From Aporrectodea caliginosa (lineage: Eukaryota; Annelida; Clitellata; Crassiclitellata; Lumbricidae): a stretch of 64,000 nt of DNA. Positions 23,476 to 35,904 of this stretch are shown here, in pieces. The notes below the pieces were generated by a model, which saw only the letters and a program-made list of their open reading frames with translations, made no database searches and was not told the origin of the DNA. The stretch is taken from NCBI GenBank assembly GCA_020284085.1, contig JACEVL010000979.1, positions 141,353 to 205,352 of the forward strand. The letters run 5' to 3'. Made by a program: the position numbers and the translations under genes. The stretch's first letter is position 1. Each line of letters opens with the position of its first letter.

Positions 23476-26400
23476 ATGGCTGGTTCGGCTTTAAAGCGCC
23501 TTATGGCGGAATATAAACGTATGTAGCTTAGTTTGATGGCTTCATAACGTCCTGCTTAAAGACTGGTTAAACGATTGTTGTTCTTATTTCATTCTTTACT
23601 ATGGATGTGAAATTCACAGTTACACTACCATGGTATACTTGTCTTACTAGTCCCTTATAATGTAATGTAATTGGAGATTTACAATCCGCGTAAGCGGCAA
23701 TCTCGAAAACTGGGCAAACTTATAGTATCGGGGCCTGTCGTTTACCGAACTTATGGCGTGGGTTCTGCGCTGCGATTGGTTGACCTGAAATATACATGGG
23801 CTATGTATACTGAAGGGAGTGTTTGTTATGACGTAATATGTCGTAGCGATTAGGGTAAGGTTATGCGTGGGATGGTCACAATCCAGCTTCCATTTAAGCA
23901 AAGAATTAGTTTAATCAATCTAACTTTCATTTAAGCAAGTTAGTTTCACGAATCTAACTTCTATTTAACAAATTATTTTATCAATCCAACTTATGTTCAA
24001 ACAAAGAATTATTTTAATCAATCCAACTTCTATTTAATGAAGTTTCATCATCCAACGTCCATTTGCCATGTAGATAATGAAATACTCTAAAATGGAGTTG
24101 ACCATCCATAATAAAATATGTTATTACATGTTACTAAGAAAAAAACAAGAATAAAATATGCGATAATTAAGTTCTATGAGTTAGGCGTCGTGAGGATCAG
24201 TTAGGGTCAGTTAGGCGGCTTCGTTGGGGTAGGTTAGGATCAGGGTTAGGGTTATATGTCTGCCATGTTTTGTAATTGCGATACTAACCCTGACCTAACC
24301 AACCCTCACGACGCCTTAAAATTTTATAGGCCTACTCCAAGTCGGTTAGGGTCAGGTTAAGTGTCGTTGTTATGCATCGTTCGGGTCAGGATTAGGGTTA
24401 CATGTTTGCCATGCTTTGTAGTTATGACACTAACCCTAACCGACCCTCACGACGTCTTAAAGTTTTATAGGCCTATTCCATGTCGGTTAGGGTTGGTTTA
24501 GGCATCGTTGTTACTCATTGTGAGGGTCGGGCGGGTCAAGATGAGGTTATATGTTTTTGAAAGGTCAAGATGCTGAAGGGTCGTCTGGAGTGGCTTTTTT
24601 TATTGAAGCCAAACAAAAAACACATAACATTTCAACATAAAAATATCAGGATTGGCCGCAAGAGGAGTCCCAAAAGGGATCAAGATCCCGCTAACTAGGG
24701 ACACCTAGGTCAAACTACATTTCAGAAATCTGAATTGGCTAAATCCTTGATAAACAGTGCAACATCAAGTTTCGTACAGCAATGCAAATAGTATAGTACA
24801 TATTACACAGTAAATGATTAACTCGAGTCAAAACACTATGAAAATATATATATAAAAAAAAAACCGAAAACCTTAACTAACAGTGAAAAAGAATATCCGG
24901 CAGGGTAGGTTATAGCTAATTTCCATTAATCAGGTAGGCATGCAGCATTTTTTAAAGTGCCGTAGGTGGGGGGCACAACGTATGTGAGAGGGAAGCATGT
25001 TCCAGGTTGTGGAGCCAACAGATTTTATGGAAAATAAGCGAGTATTGGTGTGTGCGTATATGGGGCGATAAGAGTTAAAGTTTCTGGTGAAGTGAGTATG
25101 AACATCAGATCCTAGATGAAAAAATCCCTTAAAACATGCTGGAAGTAAACCATGTTCATAGCGGTAACCTATACTCCATGTCCCATTTAAATTGGCCAAT
25201 CAGGGCACACAATGCCCATTTTCTTGCTACCAATGGCAGCATGCTTAAATATACCGTGTATTTCATGAAATGTACAGCCCACGATACTATAAGTTTGCCC
25301 GTTTTTAACCTAGCTTGCTTCTGTGGTTCTCATTGAAGCAATACTATTTATGAGAGACATTTTTCTTGTCAAACAGTTGATGGTTGGAGGTGAAACACTG
25401 GCAGATACTGAAATTCTTGAGTGTTGTGCCATGGTGGGGTGATTCACACTGGAGCTCTTGGGGCAGTCAAAAATTCTAAATTTTAGAGTTTGATATTTGC
25501 ATCACATGTAATTTATTCTAACTGCTTCAAAGACGGAACTTGAATAAGCAGATTTCATATAGGAATATTAGGCATCAGGGTTATTAAGTTTGTTATGCAG
25601 GTGCAATATTCAAAGTCATTCATTATTAATTTTTACTGAATATTTAATGTTTTAGAATTAACTTTAAATCCTCCTGAAGGGATTGTTGCTGGTCCAGTCA
25701 GTGAAGAGAATTTCTTTGAATGGGAAGCCCTCATAACGTAAGACTATTTACCTCTAGTCCTTTACATCTGCTAGACACAGAAACCTCTTACAGTGATGCT
25801 CGGTTGTGTAGCATATTATGTCCTTACACAATTCATTGTAGCATGAAATCTGAGATAATGCTTGGTAGAATTGCCTCATTATAAGAAATGTGTCTGTAAG
25901 ACAATTTCTTGCTGTGGTTGAAAAGACAGAGCTCTACAGTTTTAAGGATGTTTGGATGTACTTGTTATATCCAGTGCTAAATGCTTCTGCCACAAAATTG
26001 TGCTCAGTAGGCAAGCCTTGTTTATCATAGTTCTGTGAGAAAATGTGAGCTAGGTAATAATTTATGTTTAAGCAGTTACGTTATTTCAGTGATGATACTT
26101 GTATATTGCCTTAATTTGACTATTTTATTTGAACTAATTTTTATAAGAATAAATGGTAGTTATCTTTTTAACTCTGGTTTAGACTAAATCTTGTGAGTGA
26201 TCAAATTTTTTATTTAGATTCAATAATTTGATTGAGTATTTTGATTGATTTTTCTTCAGTGGACCAGAAGACACTTGCTTCGAGGGAGGTGTTTTTCCAG
26301 CAAGGCTTACATTTCCTCTGGATTATCCACTTAGTCCACCAAAAATGAGGTTTACCTGTGATCTCTTTCATCCAAACAGTAAGACGACATTAGTTTTGAC

Positions 26401-27905
26401 AGCTCTAGCAACGAATAAATTAGTGAGGAAATACTGACCAGTACTGATGAGAATACTCGGTAAAACTGGTATTGAATACACTCACTATTTGGGATTGGTA
26501 ATGAATGAACAATAACAAAGTAATAAACACAAATGTTATATTTATTTTGTAATTATTATGAATAACAGTCATTTAAGTAGTGAATCTAATGCCAAAACTA
26601 CAAGTATAACAAATATTTCTGGATATCAGGTGTTAACACATTGGTAGTTTATTCCAATAGTACACATGGTAGTTTATTCCAATGGTGACTCAGCAGGCAT
26701 GGTGTTAAACTGGCTGTCATTTATGGCTGCATCTTGACGATAAAAGTCTTTGTTTTTGATGATGCCATCTTGCAGAATGGCCTTCTTCTATATTTGTTTA
26801 CTATGTCAGCATCTCTCTGTTGTCAGCACTTTAAGTCTTTCACTACGGCTAAACATTCATGTAAACTTTGCATTTTGATATCATGTTGAAGAGCGATACT
26901 AATCTGGTTTTACATATTAAACATGTAATTTGTTTGTTGATTATTAGTTTATAAAGATGGACGGGTGTGCATATCAATACTTCATGCGCCAGGAGATGAT
27001 CCAATGGGATATGAATCCAGTTCAGAGCGTTGGAGTCCAGTCCAGAGTGTAGAAAAAATATTACTGTCCGTTGTCAGCATGTTGGCCGGTAATTCGTGCT
27101 TGTTTATTCATAAGATGAATCAGTTAATTGTAATTGAACGTTTATATAGTGTCACTGTAAGAGCAAATTAAATTTCGGAGTGCTTTCTGAACTAGGTTAT
27201 ATGATGGTAAATTTCATTATGAATTGGAGTTTTATTATGTAACAAAACAATGCACAGAAGACTTGAAGAGTTTTGGCCCACTAGTGGTGGGCCAATGCAC
27301 ACACATGGAAACCAACCACAGTTGACAGATAGCATTATGTTCTGAGTGTCTGGATCAAGTTGGGTTGATGGTTTGATACAACAACAGGTGGCAGTACAAA
27401 CAGCAAATGATGATACCAACGTGAGCAGTCCCTCATGGGTAGAAAATGATGCATGTCCAGCTATTTGTCAAGGTGCTAGGTGCACATAAAACAGGCATTC
27501 ATGTGCCAGATGGTAGTTTGAAGCACCACCAGTGACTAATGATCAGTGTCATTCCAAAGAACTGTCAATCATCCTCCACCAAGACTGTACATAGACGGTG
27601 TACATCGAAGGTGATCCTCATTGGTGCCACATACAATGAACAAACTCATCTTTGTACATGATAATTTTCTTTTGTTCAGCAATTAACTCTGCATATTATG
27701 AGTGACTGCACATACACGTATTTATTTTAATTCTTAAAGGATTAAGTTTATAATGTGCGCAGAATCTGACCTTATATTTCACTTAATTTCAGAACCAAAC
27801 GATGAAAGTGCTGCCAACGTTGATGCAGCGAAGATTTGGCGAGAAGATCGTGCAAAATTTAATGAAGTAGCCCAAAGGACTGTCCGAAAATCGCTTGGAC
27901 TGTAA
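23476..27905 (+). CDS. UBE2G2: UBE2G2, ubiquitin-conjugating enzyme E2 G2 (complete, five exons)
   Basis: Exons 23476-23518, 25656-25737, 26260-26378, 26948-27088 and 27793-27905 splice in frame to 498 bp, 165 residues plus TAA, exactly the length of the vertebrate protein. All introns are GT-AG. The start is [14 protein letters not shown]. The core includes [35 protein letters not shown] and the active site GRVCISILH, with the catalytic cysteine at residue 89. The family-specific acidic loop [10 protein letters not shown] follows, then [19 protein letters not shown] and the C-terminal SLGL. The enzyme takes ubiquitin from E1 and passes it to ER-associated ligases such as gp78 and Hrd1 for Lys48 chains in ER-associated degradation. 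Intron 1 (2.1 kb) holds telomere-like repeats and a LINE 3' end. No defects are visible. Confidence 0.98.
24180..24560. repeat. Telomere-like repeat block in UBE2G2 intron 1
   Basis: Alternating GTTAGGGTCAG-type and CTAACCCTAACCGACCCTC-type tracts are separated by conserved spacers such as TTTGCCATG and TTTTATAGGCCTA. Sense and antisense tracts are arranged as inverted pairs. At least two ~150-bp units are evident. Confidence 0.75.
24595..25200 (-). pseudogene. LINE 3' end in UBE2G2 intron 1
   Basis: The minus-strand frame 25199-24930 reads like a LINE ORF2 C-terminus: [20 protein letters not shown], then [18 protein letters not shown] and FKKCCM. The 3' UTR shares AAGGGAT, GATCCCGCTAA and GGGACACCTA with 53840-53910. 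It is 5'-truncated and antisense to the gene. Confidence 0.85.
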
Positions 27906-28466
27906 CAATATGATTAACAACATATGTGCCATATTGCTGTTGCCATTATATCAGCAAAATTCTGGTTGTAGATTTGCTATGTTAAACTTGCAGTGTTATT
28001 TGAATCTAATGCTGTTTTCAGTTATTCCAGAAATGTTTCTTGTAAACAGGAGATACTTAAAATTTGGCCATTTTCTTCCCACAGTCATGCTGTTAAGAAG
28101 TTTGCTAGTTTGATGAAACCTGGATATGAAATATGGCTGCTATTACATAATGTTGCATAATTGTTTGTTTTATTTTATGCAAGGGCGTTTTGTTTTGTAG
28201 TACTGAATAGCCTGTTGCAGTGCCATTATTCAAGTTGGACTCTCAGTTTGTTGTAAATGAAAGTAAACTTATCTTCAAATGTGTTTCATTGTATTTTAAT
28301 TTCGTGACTAAAGTAACAACCAGTGCATCAAAAGGTGATCTGGTTCTTATAAAAGAATATAATTATTTTAGATTATCACAATACTTTCAGTAATTTCCCA
28401 GAGTTACTATTGAAATAAGTCCTCTAGCAGTAGCTTAACTGCATTTCTCCCAAGAGTTGGAAGTTT
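27906..28466 (+). other. UBE2G2 3' UTR and flank
   Basis: This is sequence downstream of the stop codon. It is AT-rich and I did not find a clear AATAAA signal. No other feature is seen. Confidence 0.4.
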
Positions 28467-28590
28467 CCTGGTTGATTAACTTTTTCAGTTGCTGGTTGAT
28501 TAACTTTTTCAGTTGCAGGTTGATTAGCTCTTTCAGTTGCTGGTTGATTAGCTCTTTCAGCTGCTGGTTGATTAGCTTTTTCCATTGCTA
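28467..28590. repeat. ~25-bp minisatellite (CTGGTTGATTAACTTTTTCAGTTG)
   Basis: Five tandem units with small substitutions (TTAACT/TTAGCT, TTTTTC/TCTTTC). Confidence 0.92.
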
Positions 28591-28903
28591 GGCCAAAGTG
28601 GAAACTCTAAACTACTATTTCTTTGGCTCAGTTCTTGATGTTTCATTTGTGGCTTAACTTGTCTGTTTCACCAGGCTTATTTATCAGCCTGCCACTGTCA
28701 CAGCAGTGATCTGGAGATCTATGTAGCTTTTGGGTTGATATTTTATAATGGTTTCCACCTTGTGTATATGTTTCTTACTGGCACCATGTGAGTTACTATG
28801 TATTATTACCAGTGTGTTCTTTCTAAACAAGGTCTTATTTCTGGTAAACCCTGGGGTCTTGGTCCAACCATTTGGTTTGGGTATTTTTTTCTTGCGTACA
28901 ACA

Positions 28904-31134
28904 CTAGGGTGATTCACGTCACCATGGGGAAAAAATAATTTTTCCCAATTGACCGACATAGTAGATAATTTTGTTCCTTTGGTCTTTCTGAACAATTCAG
29001 CAAAGTTTTACTGTAATCTATGAATGTTTACTGGTTGCTCAATGCCCTGGAATCTCAGATAGGGGTCTATATGAAGAAAGCAATGCAATTGCCATTTACG
29101 AGACACTGGAATGCAAAAATCCTAATTAGATTGGGCATCAATCCTGTAGGTAAGAATTATGTAGGCCTACATATTCATAAGCCATACATAAACAATTAAT
29201 TCTTACTTTGTTGTATATTATTATGAAGCCTTTTGAATTTTAATATTTATTCTTAGCTGTGACGTCGTTGTTAAAAAGTAGCAATAATTTCACATTTTTA
29301 TATGAAAAAGTACAAATGCATAGTTTTTAGCTGTATAGACATTGTTTTAGACAGTGTGAGAAAAATAATTAATTAAAGGCACTTTATTCTGAAATTGAAG
29401 TTGTTTAAATTTTCATTTCATAAAATGTCATTTTTGTACATTTTTTGAAGTATAAGTAACAAGATAATGAAAACTGACTTTCAGTAGTTTATTTGTTTAT
29501 GCTTCATTCTTACAGGCCTAACTGCAACAGAATATAAATAATGGCTTTATTTACTGCATTACAGCTAGCAGTGTAAAATGGAAGAAAACGTTTGCACTTC
29601 TGTGACAAGGTTGAAGACAGAAATCTGATTAATAATTAACCAGATTTCTCAATTATTGGGAAATCAGAAGCAACCCTTCCTATTAATGTGTTGCCTACAG
29701 GAGGCTACACACTATAGACCTTTTTCCTGTTTTATAATCACAAGGTTTTGAAGAAGACTGTGTCAGAGAGTTTGAATGCCATAACTATCAAGTTAATCTG
29801 AATTTTGGTCAAGGCTAGAATTCTTACAGCATTTCAGTCGAATATAGTGTAAAAGCGAAGGGTCTAATGGAGGAGTTTAATTTGATAAAGAAAAGCAAAA
29901 ACAAGGACTCTGAGTCACAGAAAAAGCGAGAAACATATGTTGAAAAGTGCATTTCATTTTTGATATTGCCAATCAGCAAACTGAGCATGTTCTTAAAATT
30001 GATGACTATAAGCGGTTTTTGCCAGATAAGTGAGAAAGATGAGCATTTCTGATGTCGACAAGGGTCTTAGTAAGAAGGATGCAAGAGTTGCAGAACACAA
30101 GATGAGACTTGAAGCCAGGTAGAAACATGAAATGCTACGAAAATCAGTCGAAGCCTGTGGTTCAAGTAACCGGGCAACTAAAGATTGCAAGAGCAGCAAA
30201 CTGAATGTTGACGACAACGATGGAAACATGAATTTGGCTATGAAGTCAAGATCCCTTTGTAGGGTAAAAAACAGTTGAATACCCCTCCTGAAGGTTTACA
30301 AGAAGATACAGCAGACAAGAAACCTTGCATTGTTCAAAGCAGAATCTGCATTGGATCACATAAACTTGTCCCTATCTTGGTAGCTGCCATCTCTTAAGCA
30401 AACTGTTAAAATGAGGACGAAGGCCCGTTGTAATTTTCAACTGTTCATTGCAAGCAATCACTTGACATCACGACTAGATATATTCCAAGAGACAATTACA
30501 AGGAAGTGATGAAATTGTGTAATTTTAGGAGAGATGTGATGGGATGCATCGTTTCAGACAACCAGGTGCATATGGCCACATGGATGACAAAGGTCATCTA
30601 TTGCTCGGAGACCAATCTTTTTAGAGATCAATCTCAATTGACAGCCTAGCCTCTGAGAGAAGAAATCTCACTGCATTCTGTTTATTTACAAATCATAATT
30701 TTTATAAATGTGAGAGCATGGATAGCTGGTCAGATGGCATCTGACACGCCAGTTAACGACTTGCAGTTGAACAAGCAGATCAGGCAGTGGAGGATTGCTA
30801 ATGAATAATTCTACAATAAAAGAATAGAATTGTAGAATTTTTTAGTCAATAATATGTTGTGAATGAACATCTGTTTTTTATGGCTACTGTGAGTTACTAA
30901 TCAATCTATGATTCTTGCTATTCAACTTTATTATGTGTGATCTATCATATGGCTATCGCCTTAATTTGCAACCTGAATACCGACTGTATGGAAACCTTTA
31001 GGCTCATTGAGCAACCTCTAAAATGCATTTGATCTTGAAACTTTTTATACAGAATTTATTCTGTACACAAAAGGAACAAAATTAGCAACTATGCTCATTA
31101 ACTTTCCCAAAAAATTTATTTTGAATCACCCTAG
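28904..31134 (+). mobile_element. TIR transposon with 7-bp target duplication and decayed coding sequence
   Basis: The ends CTAGGGTGATTCA and TGAATCACCCTAG are perfect 13-bp inverted repeats, flanked by TACAACA at 28897-28903 and 31135-31141. The 2.2-kb interior holds a decayed plus-strand coding segment (30440-30800). A 7-bp duplication is unusual; it excludes Tc1/mariner (TA) and does not fit standard hAT (8 bp). Superfamily unassigned. Confidence 0.8.
30440..30800 (+). pseudogene. Decayed transposon-borne coding sequence
   Basis: With frameshifts and a stop, the plus strand gives DNYKEVMKLCNF, QPGAY, then WMTKVIYCSETNLFRDQSQL and AWIAGQMASDTPVNDLQL. I associate the order PGA, WM-K-IYC, LFRDQ-QLT, APxNDL with a multi-copy uncharacterised protein seen in many invertebrate genomes. 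I recall this family only by pattern and cannot name it. It lies entirely inside the 28904-31134 element. Confidence 0.55.
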
Positions 31135-31383
31135 TACAACACTGTTGGTTGAAGACAGAAGAATCTGAAGCAAATCGTCAGATTGGCTGTCAATGTGAAT
31201 GTTGAAGTCACTGGTAAGCAAGAATTCGTTTGGAAGATTTGCTGCAGCTGTTTGTTATAACAGAAATCCCTTGTAAGAAAGCCTGGAAGCTTACCATAAT
31301 GATAAGAACAAAAGTGGAACTGCAAAAAATAATCAGAACATCACAAGAAAGAAAAGGAAGATCAGGGAGATGTAAGCTACAAA

Positions 31384-31626
31384 ATGCCACCCATGAAATC
31401 AAAAAAATCAACTGGAACAAAGGCGAGAGTTTCTGTGGACAAGTTATCTAATGACCTTACACTATGTAGTGTTTGTGACATTAGGGTTTGTCAGGATCAG
31501 TTTCAGTTAGCAAAGAATGGACGAAGATGGATTCAATGTCAGCTATGCAAGAAATGGTTCCAGAACAAATGTCAAGGATTGACAACTGAGAATAAGGCTG
31601 GAAGTTTTTCATGCATTTCTTATTAA
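31384..31626 (+). pseudogene. Fragment with PHD-like zinc-finger pattern
   Basis: The frame ends in LTLCSVCDIRVCQDQFQLAK, then a WIQCQLCKKWFQNKC pattern and a stop at 31624-31626, after a Lys/Ser-rich stretch. CxxC...CxxCxxWFxxxC endings like this occur at the C-terminus of several DDE-transposase-derived proteins. No upstream exon could be joined. It may be transposon debris or a gene fragment. Confidence 0.4.
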
Positions 31627-33240
31627 GTGACTAAGCTGTGTAGGCCTCTAACTGAGGTTGAAGTCTGTGCCAGCATTTGGCTGTATAGGTATTAAACCTC
31701 AGTTACAAGCAGGACCAAGAAACAAAAGCAGGACAAATGTTTAATTTGTTACACAATGAGTCTAATTAGTATGGAGTCTTTATGTGCCACTATGTTTACA
31801 TTAACTGGACACTGATAATTGGTGCAAATGTTGAAATAATAGTACACGTAGTCAAACACAAATCTTTTGTGTTATTCTCATTTTTTTATTTTAGAGATGA
31901 TTGCATTGTACATGAAAATCATTCTACATGCAAAAAGGAAAGCCTGATGTGTGTGGCCAGATGGATTACAGTGGTAATTTTGTGTTGCCCATAGCTATGT
32001 TACTTCATGGGCTGTGAATAGAACAAAAAATTGCACTCTTGCACATTTAGGATTTCCTAAAACTGAACATTCCTTATGGGATTCATCTCACCGCTAGTTC
32101 CCATATACCAAGAAGAGGATTCAGGATACGATTTGTGAAAGAGCAGCATTTTTAGTTTTGAATGAAAGACCGTTAAGAGACAGAAGGTTGTGATGATTTG
32201 GTGAGTTCAAAGGATGGATCAGATAATTGTAATTCTAGTGCCTCATAGTTCTTGCCTGTAATTACTGCTGGAATGGCTTTATATATTAAACAGCATTATA
32301 AACAAGCATTTTAGTGACGATGCTGTAAACAGCTTCTTACAACAATTGCTGTACTAGGTTACTAGCAGAAACTACAGGCCGTAAACATACTTCACATGGC
32401 AGTCTTATACGTAACTTGCAATGGAACTGAGAAACAGGAATTGCTCTCAAGTGATCGTCCCAAATTGTGTAATTTCAAGAAAAATCTAAGAAAATCCAAA
32501 TGTTGGCGATTGCAGAATCCGTTCTTCCATTTCGTCCTTGAATGCATTATAAGAGGTGATGACAGGGAGTTTAAGAACCAGTCCACAAGTGTTTGCCAAA
32601 GGATGTTTGACACCAGCTACATGGTTAAGATGTAACTGTGGCATGCATGGAAAGCTCCGTGGAGGCTCAGATTCGGCACCAGTTGCATACACCAGTACTT
32701 ATTCCAACGACACTTGTGACTCATTATCTGCAAAGAAAAATCACAAAAAGAACAGTGACACATCCTGTTACTGCATCCAACACCTGTCAGTCACAGGAAA
32801 CAAGGGCAAAACTTGTGCAAATGTTGTTATAACCGTTGTAGAAACCAAAACATGCATTGTGGTAGGGTGGGTAACTAAACTACATACCCGTTTCTTTTTC
32901 TTCTCATATGAGCATACATGCTAGTTAATGTTCACTTAGCACTTAAAATACACGTTTTCCTACAGGTCTCCAAATTCAATTGAAGACCTTAAAGCAATAA
33001 CCAGGTATGTAGGAAATTATGAGTTTCGGGAAAATAGCTTCAAAGATCTGATACTTCCAACTGCTGTATCTAAGCCATTTGACGACATATCGACAAGCTG
33101 TATGAAGCACCATGTAATTATTATTGTCTTTAACAAAATTGGTACATGATGCAATGCGAAAGATAACGTTATTGTTTTTTACACGACATTTTGCTTCATG
33201 CCGGGTTATTGACATAAACAACACTTAACCATCGGCATTA
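31627..33240. other. Unassigned, probably old repeat
   Basis: Several short ORFs overlap on both strands (for example 32392-32924). I found no domain, splice structure or terminal repeat that I can support. Confidence 0.35.
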
Positions 33241-33242
33241 TT

Positions 33243-33495
33243 ACAGGTGCAGTAACAGGTTATGTGGACAGTTTGTTCTCTAGCAGCTGCAATACCACGT
33301 CATCTGGTGTTAGTCGACATACCTTATTCTTGCACCAAATGGTCACACCATCAGTATCATTACCGTACATTACGGGTGCAGTAATAGGTTATGTGGTAAA
33401 AGTTTGTTCTCTAGCAGCTGCATTACCACATGGTCTTCTGGTTTTAGTCAGCATACCTCATTCTTGTACCAAATGGTCGCTATTACACAGTGCCA
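33243..33495. repeat. Tandem duplication, ~130-bp units
   Basis: Two copies start GGTGCAGTAACAGGTTATG and GGTGCAGTAATAGGTTATG. Both continue with TTTGTTCTCTAGCAGCTGCA and TACCAAATGGTC-like sequence, with moderate divergence. Confidence 0.8.
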
Positions 33496-33937
33496 AAATC
33501 ATGCAAGAAGCGGGTATGTCAAATAACCTGACTGAGTGACTGTTGCACCGGTGTCATTACGAAGATTACAGGAGAAAAGGACAATCTTGTAAAATATCAT
33601 ACCTGGATATTGCAACAGAGTAATGGTAGAATACTGCCGGATGCACAATACCATATTATGTTGACATAACGTTTTTTCAAACATGACAATAAAAAATATT
33701 CAGATCTATACCAAATTCGCAGGGATATAGATTACTATATTCCGATCACGCTGGCATACTTTTTAGCAATAAAGAGGTATGTTGACATACCTGGGTATTG
33801 CTGTAAGGTCCTCAATTATACAGTCACACCAGATGTAACCACCAGTCTTTCTCTAGCCCTCTCGTTGCTCCTTTCACCCGAATAGAGCTGTGGCAGGAAC
33901 AAATTCAGGTGTTGGGAAGTGACTTTTGCATTCTGTG

Positions 33938-34110
33938 ATTGTATTGTATTGTATTGTATTCAAACATTTATAAAGCGCCTCTCATAGGGTGAACCATTCA
34001 GAGGCGCTCCCAGTGCGCAAGGCCAAAGAGAAGAAAAAGGTTTTGAGAAAAGCAAAGGTGGAAGAGAGGTTACCAGCTAGAATTCGAGAGCGAGTAGATG
34101 GACAGCGCAG
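33938..34110 (-). repeat. LINE/SINE 3' tail with (ATTGT)n
   Basis: On the minus strand, GGGAGCGCCTCTGAATGG, AGAGGCGCTTTATAAATG and ATACAATACAAT follow one another. This is the same GCGCC/GGCGC hairpin tail as at 20062-20349, ending in a different pentanucleotide repeat. Confidence 0.75.
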
Positions 34111-35004
34111 TGTATGAACACTGTCCACCACTCACTCGTAAGCTGTAACACGCAGTCTAGTACGCCTGTCAGTTGTAACCCTAATGCAACACAAATTGTA
34201 CATTACATTAATGAGCACACAATATACCATTATATAACCAATAATCACATACATGTACATACAATGCATAATTATAGTCTAAGCAGTGTTTCAGTTTTAA
34301 GAGGGGTTGTAGAGTTCTAACCCTCCTTTAACTTGAAAGATGTTGGAGGGAGTCAGGTCAGGGAAAACTGAAATATTGCACCCAAGTCGTCAGTTCTTTG
34401 GTAATGTGTAGAATTCCCCACCTCTCCCAGTTTTCTTTGTGACAACTAAAACATTGAGTATGAGTATAAAATGTTGGATATGGTGCTGAAGTCTTACTGA
34501 TCAAATGCAGGTTGCAGACACGCAACCATGTAGTACACAGCACTTGTTTCATGAGATGATAACTGTCAACCAGTGTTTTCACTGGCCGATGAGACCCCAA
34601 CAATGCTAGAATGTTGGCAGTATCATCAACAGCTCCAGCTAGTAACTCCACAGAGTTCAGCATTTACGAAAAAATATATAAATGAGAAGCACTACATTAC
34701 ACTTTGAAACACATTACTAACTAGCACATTCATTGGTGATTGTTAGATTACTATGAAACCATAATTGTGCAAGACTCCTTTGGTCTGATGATCAATGGCA
34801 TGAACACAGCAGACAGAAAACACATGGAACTGCAATGTACCTTGGCAAGCTTCTCCCGTACACTCCAGTCTGTGATGTCTTTCAGTACGATGACAGAGTC
34901 ATTGCTATCCATTAATGTATTTATTGTATTGTACATTAGTGTTGACAGGAAGTCGGGCACAGGTCCACCATTGGTCAACGACAAGCTAGCCACGAAATAC
35001 ATAT
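34111..35004. other. Unassigned; overlapping ORFs on both strands
   Basis: Minus-strand frames (34663-34358 and 35140-34751) are open for about 100 codons, each with a GT donor-like site (GTAAGACT near 34494 and GTACATTG near 34842). They could be exon fragments or repeat. I do not recognise the protein, and the plus strand is also open over the same DNA. Confidence 0.3.
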
Positions 35005-35135
35005 CCTGAACAAGGGCTCTAAAAGCGTGAGAATTTTGAAATGAATGCGCTGGGGCACAGGAAGCCAGTGGAGAGTTTCCTGAATGAAGGAAGATCAAGA
35101 GTGACGTGACCTTGGTTGACTGCACTAAAGACGTT
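35005..35135 (-). pseudogene. LINE ORF2 fragment
   Basis: GCTGGGGCACAGGAAGCCAG and TGGAGAGTTTCCTGAATGAA match 60386-60430 almost exactly. There the minus strand encodes a LINE C-terminal HWLPVPQHIQFKIL segment. Confidence 0.75.
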
Positions 35136-35643
35136 AGCAAGTAGGCGAGCTATGAGATTCAGCAGAGTGGTACTTCCTGAAGCCAGATTGGAGAGGAGGC
35201 ATTAGTGAGTTGGTGTCAAGGTAGTCCACTACTCTGAAGAGAGAGAGAGAGTCAAGGTAGTCAACGAGCTGAAGTTATATGCATTTTACTAAGAGGTTGG
35301 AGAGGAAGGAAAGGTTGGAGCGATATTTGGAAGGAGTGCCTGGGTGTAGGCCCTGGCGCTTTTACGTCATACTGCCATCCATTGGTTGATGTTTGAAATT
35401 CTAGACATCAAACTGAAACTGGGTCATGTGTTGAAATCCCAGCTGGAAAGAACAGGTCCTTAGCAAGACTGAGGATATCCATTTTTTATGGGCCTTCGGC
35501 ACAGCTTCTTTCGGGTTCCACCACCTAACTTCTGACGAACCTGTTTGAGCAATCCTTTAATCTCAAACAGACATCCAATTTCAGTTTTCTTTATTGGAGT
35601 TACGGCATTGAGGTTCGCAAAATTCTTTCGTGGATGCTCTTCT

Positions 35644-35833
35644 CAGTGGCGGCACTACACCAGGGCAAGCCAGGGCAAATGCCCTGGTAAAAAAGCCTTT
35701 GCCCTGGTCGTTGCCCTGCCAGAATTTTTGCCCTGCCGAGAATTTATTTGGGCATAAACCACCCATGCACTGGTTACTTGTATGACTGCCCTGGCTATGC
35801 CCTGGTTACAAAAAATGTCTGGCGCCGCCTCTG
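35644..35833. mobile_element. hAT-like MITE (190 bp)
   Basis: The ends CAGTGGCGGCACTACACC and GGCGCCGCCTCTG are inverted repeats. A perfect 8-bp duplication GCTCTTCT flanks it (35636-35643 and 35834-35841). The interior repeats GCCCTGG/CCAGGGC many times. A rearranged copy lies at 37357-37715. Confidence 0.9.
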
Positions 35834-35904
35834 GCTCTTCTACGTCATCGTCTGAACTTCACAATGCCTCGAGCGTCCTTATCCTTCTGCCTTCTTCCTA
35901 AGTC

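Noticed and set aside
34358..35140. Two-exon gene on the minus strand
   Set aside because: The frames are open and have GT sites, but no family is recognised. The 5' part overlaps LINE sequence, and the opposite strand is equally open.
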